64,000 nt of DNA, from positions 186,001 to 250,000 of the forward strand of contig NZ_FOQH01000008.1 in the NCBI RefSeq assembly GCF_900113695.1. Reading direction: 5' to 3'. The notes under the pieces are model-generated. The model was not told where the DNA came from and did no database searches. It saw only the letters and a program-made list of their open reading frames with translations. This document shows positions 17,104 through 25,091 of this stretch, piece after piece. Numbering within the stretch: position 1 is the first letter of the stretch; each line of letters opens with the position of its first letter. A program made the translations under genes and the position numbers. The stretch is from Albimonas pacifica (GTDB lineage: Bacteria; Pseudomonadota; Alphaproteobacteria; Rhodobacterales; Rhodobacteraceae).

Positions 17104-17540
17104 CTGGCGCAGGCTCCGGCCGGTTGCGGGACGGCGAGGCCGGCCCGGCGCCGGCCCGCCCCAGGGCGCGGTCCGAGCGTGGCGCCGGCGGGCCGGACGT
17201 TCAACTTCGCCGTGCAAGATGCGCCGCGCGGGGCGCTCGCCCAGCCTTGACGCGCCCCGTCGCGCCCGGCCGTGGCCCCGGGGACACGCCGCGCCGGGCC
17301 ACGGGGGCGCGGGGTCGGGCGGGAGGAGGCGAGGGCCGCGGGCGTCCCACCGACGTCGGCGTAGGGGGCGTCGGGCGAGGGTCGCCCGCGCGCCCTCGCC
17401 CCGCCGAGGCGTTGCGGCGAGGGCGGAGAGGCTCCGGGTCAGGCCCGGGGCACGCCCTTGGCAGGGGGCGTTCCCGGGGTCTCGGGCGGAGCGCCCGGGG
17501 CGCTGGGTTCGCCCAGGGCGGCGGGCGGCGCGGGGCTCGC
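17104..17540. other. Intergenic region without recognised gene
   Basis: 437 bases of extremely GC-rich sequence between two minus-strand genes. Open frames cross it in several phases, but all have Arg/Pro/Ala-only composition typical of non-coding GC-rich DNA. No promoter, hairpin with T-tract or known repeat was recognised. Confidence 0.5.
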
Positions 17541-19580
17541 TCAGCCCCGGCGGCGACGGCGGCGGCCGCCGCCCGCATCGCCGCCGCCCGCGCCGCCGTA
17601 GGAGACGGCGGGCAGGGTCGCGACACGGCCGAGCTCGGGGTAGGGGGCGGTCTTGTGGGGGATCGCCATGGCGCCCACGAAATGCTCCTGGAAGCGGGGC
17701 TCGATGGCGGTCTCGATCTTCTCGATCCGGCGCACCACCTGCTCGATCTCGCGCCGCGCGCCCCGGTTCAGCAACGCGATGCGCGCGCCCGTGCCGGCGG
17801 CGTTGCCGGCGGAGGTGACCTTGTCCACCGCGCAGTCCGGGATCATGCCCAGCACCAGCGCGTGCAGGGGCGAGATATGGGCGCCGAAGGCGCCGGCCAG
17901 CACCACGCGGTCCAGCGTCTCGACCTCCATGCGGTCCATCAGCAGCTGCGCCCCTGCGGTCAGCGCCGCCTTGGCGAGCTGGATCGCGCGCACGTCGTTC
18001 TGGGTGACCGAGACCAGCGGCCCGCCCTCGGCGGTCCCGTCGTGCAGGACCCAGGCCCAGGTGCGCCCGTCCGCCACGCAACGCCCGGAGCCGGTCTGCT
18101 CGGGCGAGCCGATCACCCCGTCCTCGTCGATGATCCCGGCGAGGCGCATCTCGGCGATCGCCTCGATGATGCCCGAGCCGCAGATCCCGGTGATGCGGGA
18201 GGCGTCGAAGCCGGCCTCGTCCGACCACGCCTCCTGCCCGATGACGCGGAAGCGGGGCGCCTTGGTGGCGGGGTCGATGCGCACCCGCTCCACCGCGCCG
18301 TCGGCGGCGCGCTGGCCCGAGGAGATCTGCGCGCCCTCGAAGGCGGGGCCCGTGGGCGAGGAGCAGGCGAGCACCCGGTTGCGGTCGCCGAGCTGGATCT
18401 CGGCGTTGGTGCCCACGTCGACGATCAGCACAAGGTCGTCGGAGGTGTGCGGCGATTCCGAGAGCGCCACCGCGGCCGCGTCCGCGCCCACGTGGCCCGC
18501 GATGCAGGGCAGCAGGTAGACCTGCGCGTCGGGGTGGATGTCGAGCGAGAGCTCGGCCGCCGAGCAGCTCACCGCGTCCGAGGTCGCCAGCGCGAAGGGC
18601 GCCCAGCCGAGCTCCACCGGGTCGATGCCCAGCACCAGGTGGTGCATCACCGGGTTGCACACGATCACCGTCTCGAGGATGTCGGCGGGCTCGGCGCCGG
18701 CCTCCTTCGCGGTCCCGGCCAGCAGCTCGGCGAGCGCGCGGCGCACGGCGGCCGTCATCTCCTCGGCTCCGCCGGGGTTCATCATCGAATAGCTGACCCG
18801 GCTCATCAGATCCTCGCCGAAGCGGATCTGGGGGTTCATCACGCCGCCCGAGGCGCCGACCTCGCCGGTCTGAAGGTTCGCCAGATGACAGGCGATGGTG
18901 GTCGAGCCGAGGTCGATGGCCGCCCCCCAGACGGGCCGCTCGCGAAAGCCGGGCCAGACCTCGAGGATGCGGGGCGGGGCGCCCTCGGCGGGGGTGTGGA
19001 CGGCGGCGGTGACCTTCCACCCGCCCTCGCGCAGCGCCTTCTGCAGGCGGTGCAGGAGCGGCAGGCCGGCCGTGGCCCCGCTCACCCCCCACTGCTCTTC
19101 GAGCGCGGTGCAGAGCCGCTCCAGGTCGCCGGAGGGAAGGTGCATGTCGGGCTCGGCCACCTCGACGAAATGCAGGCGGAGGGCGGGGTCGAGGGTGATC
19201 TCGCGCGCCTCGGCGCGCTTGCGCACGATCTGGCGGTGGACCTGGGACTCGGGCGGCACGTCGATCACCACGTCGCCCTGGATGGTGGCCTGGCAGCCGA
19301 GCCTGCGCCCCTCGGCGAGGCCGCGCTTGTCCTTGTAGCGCTGCTCGACCGTGTTCCACTCCGAGAGGGCCTCGGGGCGGGAGACGACGCCGTGCTTGGA
19401 GAACTCGCCGAAGCTGGGCGCGATCTGGCAGCGCGAGCAGATGCCCCGGCCGCCGCAGACCGAGTCGAGGTCCACCCCCAGCTTGCGCGCCGCCTGCAGC
19501 ACCGGGGTCCCGACGGGCACCCGGCCGCGGCGGCCCGAGGGGGTGAAGATCACGAGAGGATCGGCGGGGGCGTCGGTCAT
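17541..19580 (-). CDS. RACo-like [2Fe-2S]/ASKHA corrinoid-activation protein
   Basis: 679 residues. The N-terminal ferredoxin-like domain has Cys42-x5-Cys48-x2-Cys51 and Cys96 (RRLGCQ), the plant-type [2Fe-2S] pattern. After a linker region (about 100-205) comes a large ASKHA domain (DUF4445 type) starting [17 protein letters not shown], with [31 protein letters not shown] and [12 protein letters not shown]. Family members reactivate Co(II) corrinoid proteins for methyltransferases using ATP and one electron. No corrinoid protein or MttB-like methyltransferase is in this window, so its partner is elsewhere. The C-terminus is a Gly/Arg tail ([10 protein letters not shown]). Role assigned by family, not by context. 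Confidence 0.87.
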   Translation of the reverse strand: MTDAPADPLVIFTPSGRRGRVPVGTPVLQAARKLGVDLDSVCGGRGICSRCQIAPSFGEFSKHGVVSRPEALSEWNTVEQRYKDKRGLAEGRRLGCQATIQGDVVIDVPPESQVHRQIVRKRAEAREITLDPALRLHFVEVAEPDMHLPSGDLERLCTALEEQWGVSGATAGLPLLHRLQKALREGGWKVTAAVHTPAEGAPPRILEVWPGFRERPVWGAAIDLGSTTIACHLANLQTGEVGASGGVMNPQIRFGEDLMSRVSYSMMNPGGAEEMTAAVRRALAELLAGTAKEAGAEPADILETVIVCNPVMHHLVLGIDPVELGWAPFALATSDAVSCSAAELSLDIHPDAQVYLLPCIAGHVGADAAAVALSESPHTSDDLVLIVDVGTNAEIQLGDRNRVLACSSPTGPAFEGAQISSGQRAADGAVERVRIDPATKAPRFRVIGQEAWSDEAGFDASRITGICGSGIIEAIAEMRLAGIIDEDGVIGSPEQTGSGRCVADGRTWAWVLHDGTAEGGPLVSVTQNDVRAIQLAKAALTAGAQLLMDRMEVETLDRVVLAGAFGAHISPLHALVLGMIPDCAVDKVTSAGNAAGTGARIALLNRGARREIEQVVRRIEKIETAIEPRFQEHFVGAMAIPHKTAPYPELGRVATLPAVSYGGAGGGDAGGGRRRRRRG

Positions 19581-19692
19581 GGCGGCTCCGATGGGCGGCT
19601 TCGAGGGGGAGTCCTAGACCGGCAGGGGCGGGGATGCGAGCCCGGGGGCGACGCATCGGGCGCCGGGGGCGGCCTGGAAGGGAGCGGTCTAC

Positions 19693-19725
19693 AGGCGCCC
19701 TGCGGGCGGGCTTGGCTGCGTCGCG
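19693..19725. repeat. Short GC-rich repeat, copy A (REP-like)
   Basis: A 33-base motif beginning AGGCGCCCTGCGGGCGGGC and ending GTCGCG recurs at 63380-63412 with about three differences, both times between genes. It also resembles the apical loop of the long palindromes at 19774 and 21245. Probably a short repetitive extragenic element. Confidence 0.5.
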
Positions 19726-19773
19726 AGGGTGGGGGCGGGGTCGGGGATCGGCAACGGGGGGAGCCTCCGGCGG

Positions 19774-19964
19774 GCTCCTGACTCACCAAAGAACAAGCCC
19801 CGCGCCTGTCCTCCGGATCCGCCCATCGCGTCAGATGCCTGAGCGAGTCGCCCCCGTGGGTCAAGGACAAGCCCCCCTGCGGGGGGTCGCTGCGCGATCC
19901 TTGACCCCCGGGGGCGACTCGCTCTGATCGGCATCCGCGATGGACGGCTCCGGAGAACAGGCGC
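19774..19964. repeat. Long palindromic element, copy 1
   Basis: The 163-base core (19802-19964) folds as one long hairpin. Outer arms of 29 bases (starting GCGCCTGTCCTCCGGATCCG) pair with their partner ending GAGAACAGGCGC; an inner stem GAGTCGCCCCCG...GGGTCAAGGA pairs with TCCTTGACCC...CGACTC; the apex is CCCCCC-TGC-GGGGGG plus a TCGCTGCGCGA side. A flank GCTCCTGACTCACCAAAGAAC is shared with copy 2 at 21245-21438, so the element is larger than the palindrome. It lies between recO and the RACo-like gene. It carries no T-run, so it is not a simple terminator. Confidence 0.85.
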
Positions 19965-20053
19965 TCTGCGAGGGGGCGCCGGCGTCGCGCCGGGGCGCCC
20001 GGGCGTCGCGCGGGTTGCAGCGTCGACAGCTGTCGACTCGGGGGGAGCGGGGA

Positions 20054-20788
20054 TCAGGGGCGGAACAGGGCGACGAGGCGGGCGCGGGCCTCGGGGGCGG
20101 CGCGGCGGTTGAAGGCGGGGGCCACCTGCGCGTCGAGGAAATGGCCGGTGGCGCGCAGGGCCAGCGCGATGTCGGGCTCGCCGTGCTTCGGGTCGCCCAG
20201 GAACAGGCGGGGCATGGGGAGCAGGCGGTCGGACCAGGGGCCGCCGGCCTCTCGGCTGACGGCGCGCCCGGTGCGCGGGCTGATCCAGGCGAGGTCGGCG
20301 TTGGGCCCCGAGGCGCCCGTCGCCGCGCACTGGGAGAGGTCGAGGCCATAGCCGAGCTCGCCCAGCAGCGCCAGCTCCCACAGGGCGTAGAGGGCGGGCC
20401 AGTCGGAGTCGGCGCCCAGCGCGTCGACCAGCGCGATCGTGCGGGCGTAGAGCTCGGGGTGCGGCTCGCGCTCGGGCAGGAAGGCCACCAGCAGGGCGCT
20501 GATCGCGGACATGGCGGCCAGCGAGCGGCGGTCGGACATGATCGCGGCGGCGCGGGAGCGGGCGGGCTCGACCCGCCAGGAGCCGAGGTGCTCTTCGAGG
20601 CGGGCGCGCCACTCGACCGAGAGCTGGGCGCCGGGCTGCAGCACCGGCGCCATGCGGCGGGAGCCTCCGCCGGGGGCGAGGCCGGCGTGGCGGCCGTGCT
20701 CGGCGGTCAGGATCTCCAGCACCGCGGCGCCCTCGCCGTGGCGGCGCACGGCCAGCAGCAGGCCCTCGTCGCGCCAGGTGGTGGCCAT
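20054..20788 (-). CDS. recO: DNA repair protein RecO
   Basis: 244 residues, the usual RecO length. The N-terminal OB-fold begins WRDEGLLLAVRRHGEGAAVL and continues EILTAEHGRHAGLAPGGGSR; the helical part contains YALWELALLGELGYGLDLSQCAATG, matching RecO's LLxxLGYxLDLxxCxxTG pattern, though the usual zinc-finger cysteines are reduced. RecO loads RecA onto SSB-coated DNA with RecR in gap repair. It starts 4 bases after the ridA stop and is translationally coupled. A long palindrome lies 90 bases past its stop. Era, its frequent neighbour, is absent here. Confidence 0.92.
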   Translation of the reverse strand: MATTWRDEGLLLAVRRHGEGAAVLEILTAEHGRHAGLAPGGGSRRMAPVLQPGAQLSVEWRARLEEHLGSWRVEPARSRAAAIMSDRRSLAAMSAISALLVAFLPEREPHPELYARTIALVDALGADSDWPALYALWELALLGELGYGLDLSQCAATGASGPNADLAWISPRTGRAVSREAGGPWSDRLLPMPRLFLGDPKHGEPDIALALRATGHFLDAQVAPAFNRRAAPEARARLVALFRP

Positions 20789-20792
20789 GGGG

Positions 20793-21182
20793 CTATTCGG
20801 CGGCGGCGATCATCTCGACCTCGACCAGGAACTCGGGGCGGGTGAAGCCCGTCACGATCACCAGCGTCGAGGCGGGAGGCGTGGGCAGGTCCGCCACGAA
20901 GGCGTCGCGGGCGGCCATGTAGCCGGCCATGTGCTCGCGCGCGGAGACGAAGGCGTTGAGACGGACGACGTTGGCCGGGGTCATCGAGGCCTCGGCCAGG
21001 ATCTCGGCGAGGTTGGCGAAGCAGCGGGCGGCCTGGGCCTGCGCGCCCTCGGGGAGGGTGTCGTCGGGGGCGAGGCCGAGCTGGCCGGAGGCGAAGAGAA
21101 GGCGGGCGCCGGCGGTGACCTCGACGGCGTGGGCGTAGCGGGCGAAGGGGGGGCGGATGGAGGGCGGGGTGATCGGGATCAT
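20793..21182 (-). CDS. RidA-family protein (reactive imine/enamine deaminase-like)
   Basis: 129 residues of the YjgF/YER057c/UK114 family: FASGQLGLAPDDTLPEGAQA, ARCFANLAEILAEASMTPAN and VRLNAFVS fit the trimeric RidA fold. The C-terminal strand (VEVEMIAAAE) fits too, but the usual Arg in the RxxVEV segment reads EFLVEVE, so canonical enamine deaminase activity is uncertain. Start at 21182 is supported by AGGAG eight bases upstream. It forms a two-gene unit with recO, bracketed by the palindromic elements. Confidence 0.85.
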   Translation of the reverse strand: MIPITPPSIRPPFARYAHAVEVTAGARLLFASGQLGLAPDDTLPEGAQAQAARCFANLAEILAEASMTPANVVRLNAFVSAREHMAGYMAARDAFVADLPTPPASTLVIVTGFTRPEFLVEVEMIAAAE

Positions 21183-21244
21183 CGGCGGGGCTCCTGTTGG
21201 GGGCAGTCTGGCGGATGGGGGCGCGGGGGGCCAGTGGGGAGGAC

Positions 21245-21438
21245 GCTCCTGACCCACCAGAGAACAGAAGCGCCCGCGCCTGTCCTCCGGATCCGTCTCT
21301 CGCTGAAGATGCCTGAGCGACTCGGTCGAAGCGGTCAAGGACAAGCCCGCCTGCGGCGGGTCGCTGCGCGATCCCTGACCGCTTCGACCGAGTCGCTCCG
21401 ATCGGCATCAGCGAGAGACGGCTCCGGAGAACAGGCGC
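21245..21438. repeat. Long palindromic element, copy 2
   Basis: Second copy of the element at 19774-19964, in the same orientation by its asymmetric apex. The core (21276-21438) is again exactly 163 bases. Outer arms carry TCTCTCGCT/AGCGAGAGA where copy 1 has CCATCGCG/CGCGATGG; inner arms carry GACTCGGTCGAAGCGGTCA paired with TGACCGCTTCGACCGAGTC where copy 1 has a different but also paired sequence. The apex changed CCCCCC/GGGGGG to CCCGCC/GGCGGG. It sits between the flavodoxin-fold gene and ridA. Confidence 0.85.
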
Positions 21439-21480
21439 TCCCGGCGGGGCGTGGGGCCGGGGGCGCCGGAGGGCGGGCGG

Positions 21481-22071
21481 TCAGCGGATGCGGGCGATGC
21501 GGCGGCGGACGCGGGCGAGGAAGGCGCGGCGCTTCGGCTCGGGGACCGTGTCCATCGCGTGCAGGCCGAGCCAGAAGGTGCGGCAGGCGGGCGCGCAGCA
21601 GGCGCGCAGGCCGCGCAGGATGATCCGGCGGCCGGGCTGGCCCATGAAGCGCCACAGCCACCACGACGAGCCCAGCGTGCTGACCTGGCCGATCAGGCGG
21701 ATGTGGGTCAGGCCCGGGCGGATGCCCGTGGTCTCGGTCGGCATCTGGAAGGCCACGTGGGGGACGAAGACCCGGTCGAGCCAGCCCTTGAGCATCGCCG
21801 GCGGGCCGTACCACCAGGTCGGATGCACGAAGATCAGCCCCTCGGCCCAGCGCACGTTCGCGAGATGCTCGGCCACCGGGACCTCGTTCGCCGCGGGCTC
21901 GTGGTAGCCGATGCGCTCCTCGCGGCGCATCACCGGGTCGAAACCCTCGGCGTAGAGGTCGGTGAGGCGGATCTCGTGGCCGGCCTCGCGGGCGGAGTCG
22001 ATCACCGCGTCGCGCACGGCGGAGCCGAAGCTGCCCTCGACGGGGTGGCAGTAGACGATCAGCAGGCGCAT
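21481..22071 (-). CDS. NAD(P)H oxidoreductase, flavodoxin-like fold
   Basis: 196 residues starting MRLLIVYCHPVEGSFGSAVRD, the FMN/FAD-binding opening of the NQO1/KefF/MdaB group, followed by IFVHPTWWYGPPAMLKGWLDRV, the signature that closes over the flavin. Such enzymes reduce quinones or other electrophiles by two electrons in the cytoplasm. The start at 22071 is the ATG before the first strand. The stop of the EamA gene upstream is 1 base before this start, so they are co-transcribed. Substrate unknown. Confidence 0.88.
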   Translation of the reverse strand: MRLLIVYCHPVEGSFGSAVRDAVIDSAREAGHEIRLTDLYAEGFDPVMRREERIGYHEPAANEVPVAEHLANVRWAEGLIFVHPTWWYGPPAMLKGWLDRVFVPHVAFQMPTETTGIRPGLTHIRLIGQVSTLGSSWWLWRFMGQPGRRIILRGLRACCAPACRTFWLGLHAMDTVPEPKRRAFLARVRRRIARIR

Positions 22072-22072
22072 G

Positions 22073-23050
22073 TCAGGCAGGCTGTTCCGTGGCGGGAGAG
22101 GCGGCGCGCCAGCGCCAGGCGGCATGGGCGGCGAGCGCGGAGAGCACCACCGCGCCCCCCGCGAACGTCCAGGGGCCCGGGTTCTCGCCGAGCACGATCC
22201 ACACCAGGATCGGGCCCGTGACGACCTCGAGCAGCGTCAGCATCGAGGTCTCGGCCGCCGGCAGCCGGCGCGAGCCCCAAGAGATCAGGGCGATGGCCGC
22301 GGGCATGACGATCCCGCCCGAGACGAAGGCCCAGCCGATCTGCGCGGGCTCGGGCGCGCCGAAGCTTGCGAAGGGCAGGGCGAGCAGGCCGCCCAGCAGC
22401 CAGCCCGGGCCGATCACCGGCGTCGCGGAGGCGGCCTTCAGCCGGCGCAGGATCACGAAGAAGGAGGCGATGCAGAAGGCCGAGGCGAAGCCCGCCGCGA
22501 TGCCGGTCAGCGACAGCGCGCCCTCCCCCCAGGCGCCCGCGGCGACGAGGCCGAGGCCGGCGGCGGTGGCGGCGATCGCGGCCGCCGTCTGCGGCGGGAT
22601 CCGCTCGCCCAGGAAGGCGCGCGCCATCAGCGCGGCCAGCATCGGCGTGGCGGCGAAGGCCAGCATGGCGTTGGCCACGCTGGTCCACATGATCGACAGG
22701 GTGAAGAGCACCGTGGTCGCCGCCTCCAGCGCCAGCAGCGCCACGCCCCAGCGCCCCAGCCCGCGGATCGCCCGGGGCAGGCCGCGGCCGAAGACCGCGA
22801 GGCAGCCCAGCGTCAGCACCGTGCCGCCGAAGAAGCCCCGCAGGCTCGCCAGCGCGAAGCCGTCGAGGCCCGAAAGCCGCATCGCCAGCGCGTCGGGGGT
22901 GAAGACGAGCACCCCCAGCGCCACCACCAGCAGGCCGCGGCGCGACGCGGCGGCCGAGGGCGCGGCCTCGGGCGAGAGCACGGGGGCGGGGGAAAGCTCC
23001 GGCACGGCTCCGCCGCCGGGCATGGCGGGTCCGGGTTCGGGTCGAGGCAT
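22073..23050 (-). CDS. EamA-family (DMT superfamily) transporter
   Basis: About 325 residues with ten hydrophobic segments in two EamA repeats (first ending MLAALMARAFLGERIPPQTA, second VVTGPILVWIVLGENPGPWT). The motif LGE closing each repeat is typical. It is an inner-membrane exporter or importer of amino acids or other small metabolites; substrate unknown. An upstream ATG at 23119 would add a basic 23-residue extension; neither start has a good ribosome-binding site. Co-directional with and tightly upstream of the flavodoxin-fold oxidoreductase. Confidence 0.85.
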   Translation of the reverse strand: MPRPEPGPAMPGGGAVPELSPAPVLSPEAAPSAAASRRGLLVVALGVLVFTPDALAMRLSGLDGFALASLRGFFGGTVLTLGCLAVFGRGLPRAIRGLGRWGVALLALEAATTVLFTLSIMWTSVANAMLAFAATPMLAALMARAFLGERIPPQTAAAIAATAAGLGLVAAGAWGEGALSLTGIAAGFASAFCIASFFVILRRLKAASATPVIGPGWLLGGLLALPFASFGAPEPAQIGWAFVSGGIVMPAAIALISWGSRRLPAAETSMLTLLEVVTGPILVWIVLGENPGPWTFAGGAVVLSALAAHAAWRWRAASPATEQPA

Positions 23051-23301
23051 GAGAGGTCGTCCGAGGGCTGGTCGGCGGAAGCGGGCCGAGGCGCGGACGC
23101 TAGCGGCGATGTCTGTCATTGTCCATCGGGCGGCGGTGAAATCCGGGGGCGGGCGGGCGGGCGGCGTTGCAGATGAGTGCCGCGGGATCCGCGCAGGGTT
23201 CATGCGCGGCCCCGGCGGCGCTTGACGCGCCCCCTCCGGCCGGGTTCGGTTCGCCCCCGACAGACAAGGCCGGGTTCCCGCCGGCCGAGAGGAGGAAGAT
23301 C

Positions 23302-24018
23302 ATGACCGTCCTGTTCGTTCACGGCATCGGCGCCGGCAAGGAGACCTTCGAGGAGGTCGTGCCCCTGGTTCCCGGCTCCCAGGCGCTCGACATGCCCGGC
23401 TGGGGGGACGAGCCCTGGGGCGGTCCGGCCTCGTTCCCCGCGCTCGCCGACTGGCTGGCGGGCAAGATCGACGCGGCGGGCGGCGAGGCGGTGATCTTCG
23501 GGCATTCCTTCGGCGGCATGCTGGCGCTGGAGACGGCGCTGACCCATCCGGGCAAGGTCAAGGCTTTCGTCGCCTGCGCCACCTCGCCGGCCTTCGGCGG
23601 GCGCGACCCCAGCTTCGCCGAGCAGTTCCTGGCCGCGCGCCTGAAGCCGCTGGACGAGGGGATGACGATGCCCGAGCTGGCCCGCCGCTCCTCCGAGCAG
23701 ATGGCCGGGTCCGGCGTCTCGCCCGAGCGGATGGAGCGGTTCGCGGCCTCGATGGGGCGGCTCGACGAGACGGTCTATCGCGACGTGGTCCGCTGCCTGA
23801 CCACGTTCAACCGTCGCGACGACCTGGAGAAGGTCAGCCAGCCGGTCCTGTGCCTCGCCGCCGACGCCGACGAGACGGCGCCGGCGAAGACCATGGAGAA
23901 GATGGCCGCCAAGCTGCCCAAGGGCGAGTTCCAGGTGTTGCCCGGCGGCCACCTGCTGCCCGTCCAGTCGCCCGAGGCCACGGCCGAGGCGGTGAACGCC
24001 TTCCTCGCGAAGCTCTGA
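23302..24018 (+). CDS. Alpha/beta-fold hydrolase
   Basis: 238 residues, cytoplasmic (no signal). MTVLFVHGIGAGKETF carries the oxyanion HG motif, IFGHSFGGMLALE the nucleophile elbow (GHSFGG), LCLAADADETAP the acid and LPGGHLLP the catalytic His: a complete triad. The cap (about 100-170) is helical and Met-rich. The start has a strong GAGAGGAGGAAG. It is single, divergent from the EamA gene across 251 bases. Substrate unknown; typical candidates are short esters or lactones. Confidence 0.88.
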   Translation: MTVLFVHGIGAGKETFEEVVPLVPGSQALDMPGWGDEPWGGPASFPALADWLAGKIDAAGGEAVIFGHSFGGMLALETALTHPGKVKAFVACATSPAFGGRDPSFAEQFLAARLKPLDEGMTMPELARRSSEQMAGSGVSPERMERFAASMGRLDETVYRDVVRCLTTFNRRDDLEKVSQPVLCLAADADETAPAKTMEKMAAKLPKGEFQVLPGGHLLPVQSPEATAEAVNAFLAKL

Positions 24019-24044
24019 GCGGTCCGAGCGCGGCGGTCGTCACG

Positions 24045-24180
24045 GGAGCGCCCCGGGCCTGACCCGGGTCCTCTCGGCGCCCGCCGGGCGCGTCGGCCGC
24101 CGGCGTCGCGCCGACCTCGCCGTCCTGCGCCAGGCGCGACGGCGGGCAGAAAGCCCCGGGTCGAGCCCGGGGCGCCTGCT
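24045..24180. repeat. Palindromic REP/BIME-like element
   Basis: Two inverted copies of GCGCCCCGGGCCTGACCCGG (24048-24068, inverse at 24154-24175, GGGTCGAGCCCGGGGCGC) flank about 85 bases that contain a further inverted pair (GCCCGCCG/CGGCGGGC). The CCCGGGTC-N2-GCCCGGG core is a type of intergenic repeat common in GC-rich alphaproteobacteria. It lies between convergent genes. Confidence 0.7.
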
Positions 24181-24227
24181 GGGCGGGCGCTTCGCGGAAC
24201 GGCGGGGACGGGGCGCCCGCGGCCGGC

Positions 24228-25091
24228 TCAGGCCGGGCGGCGGGCGATCACCAGGTGGCCGGGCTCGGGGTTCCCGAGGTTGGTGCGGATCGTCCAGGGC
24301 TCCAGCGCCGCGATCTCGAAGCCGGCCTCGGCGAGGGCGCTGCGGATGTAGCGCTCGGAGTGGTGGAAGCGCTGGTGGGGGCCCACGGTCCAGCCGGAGG
24401 GCGGGAAGGCGTCCTCGGGCAGGGTCTCGGTCGAGAAGGCGAACAGCCCGCCGGGGACGAGCTGGGCGAAGGCGCCTGCGAAAAGCTCCTCCAGCGCGCC
24501 GAGATACGGCAGAACGTCGGCCGCGGCGATCAGGTCCCAGGGGCCGGAGACGTCGCCGTCCTCGTCCTCCTGCGGGGCATGGAGGAAGGCGACCGCGTCG
24601 CCCACGTAGAGCGCGTCGTAGAGGCCGCGCTCGTCCGCCTCGCCCAGCATCTCCTCCGACAGGTCGAGGCCGGTGGAATGCCCCCGCTCCGCCGGCAGGG
24701 CCGCGTCGAGGGCGGCGGCCATCAGGCCGGTGCCGCAGCCGAGGTCGAGGAAGCTCGGCTCGGCGCCGGCGGGCAGCCGTTCGGCCAGCATCTCCGCGAG
24801 CCGGGTGGGGGCCCGGTAGCCGAGCTGGCCCACCAGGATCTCCTCGAAGGAGGCGGCGTGCTGGTCGAAGAGCGTCGCCACATAGGCGGGGGGCGCGCGG
24901 TCGGGCGCCTCGCCCCGCTGAAGGGAGGCGATGCGCACGGCGGCGCCGCCGTGGTCCTCGGGGTCCAGCGCCAGCACCTCGCGCCAGGCCTCGGCGGCGG
25001 CGTCGGCCTCTCCGGCCTTCTCCAGCGCCAGGGCCCTGGCGTAGGCGGCTTCCAGCGGGTCGGTCGGGGCGTCTTCGGTCTCTGCGGTCAC
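24228..25091 (-). CDS. TPR-containing SAM-dependent methyltransferase
   Basis: 287 residues. The N-terminus (about 10-60, ARALALEKAGEADAAAEAWR) is a tetratricopeptide-like helix pair. Then a class I methyltransferase with SAM motif I FLDLGCGTGLMAAALDAAL, acidic loop GLDLSEEMLGEADERG and WDLIAAADVLPYLG. The target molecule is unknown; similar TPR-methyltransferases act on small molecules. The GTG start at 25091 overlaps the stop of the large exported protein gene (GTGA), so the two are translationally coupled. A REP-like element lies downstream. Confidence 0.85.
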   Translation of the reverse strand: MTAETEDAPTDPLEAAYARALALEKAGEADAAAEAWREVLALDPEDHGGAAVRIASLQRGEAPDRAPPAYVATLFDQHAASFEEILVGQLGYRAPTRLAEMLAERLPAGAEPSFLDLGCGTGLMAAALDAALPAERGHSTGLDLSEEMLGEADERGLYDALYVGDAVAFLHAPQEDEDGDVSGPWDLIAAADVLPYLGALEELFAGAFAQLVPGGLFAFSTETLPEDAFPPSGWTVGPHQRFHHSERYIRSALAEAGFEIAALEPWTIRTNLGNPEPGHLVIARRPA

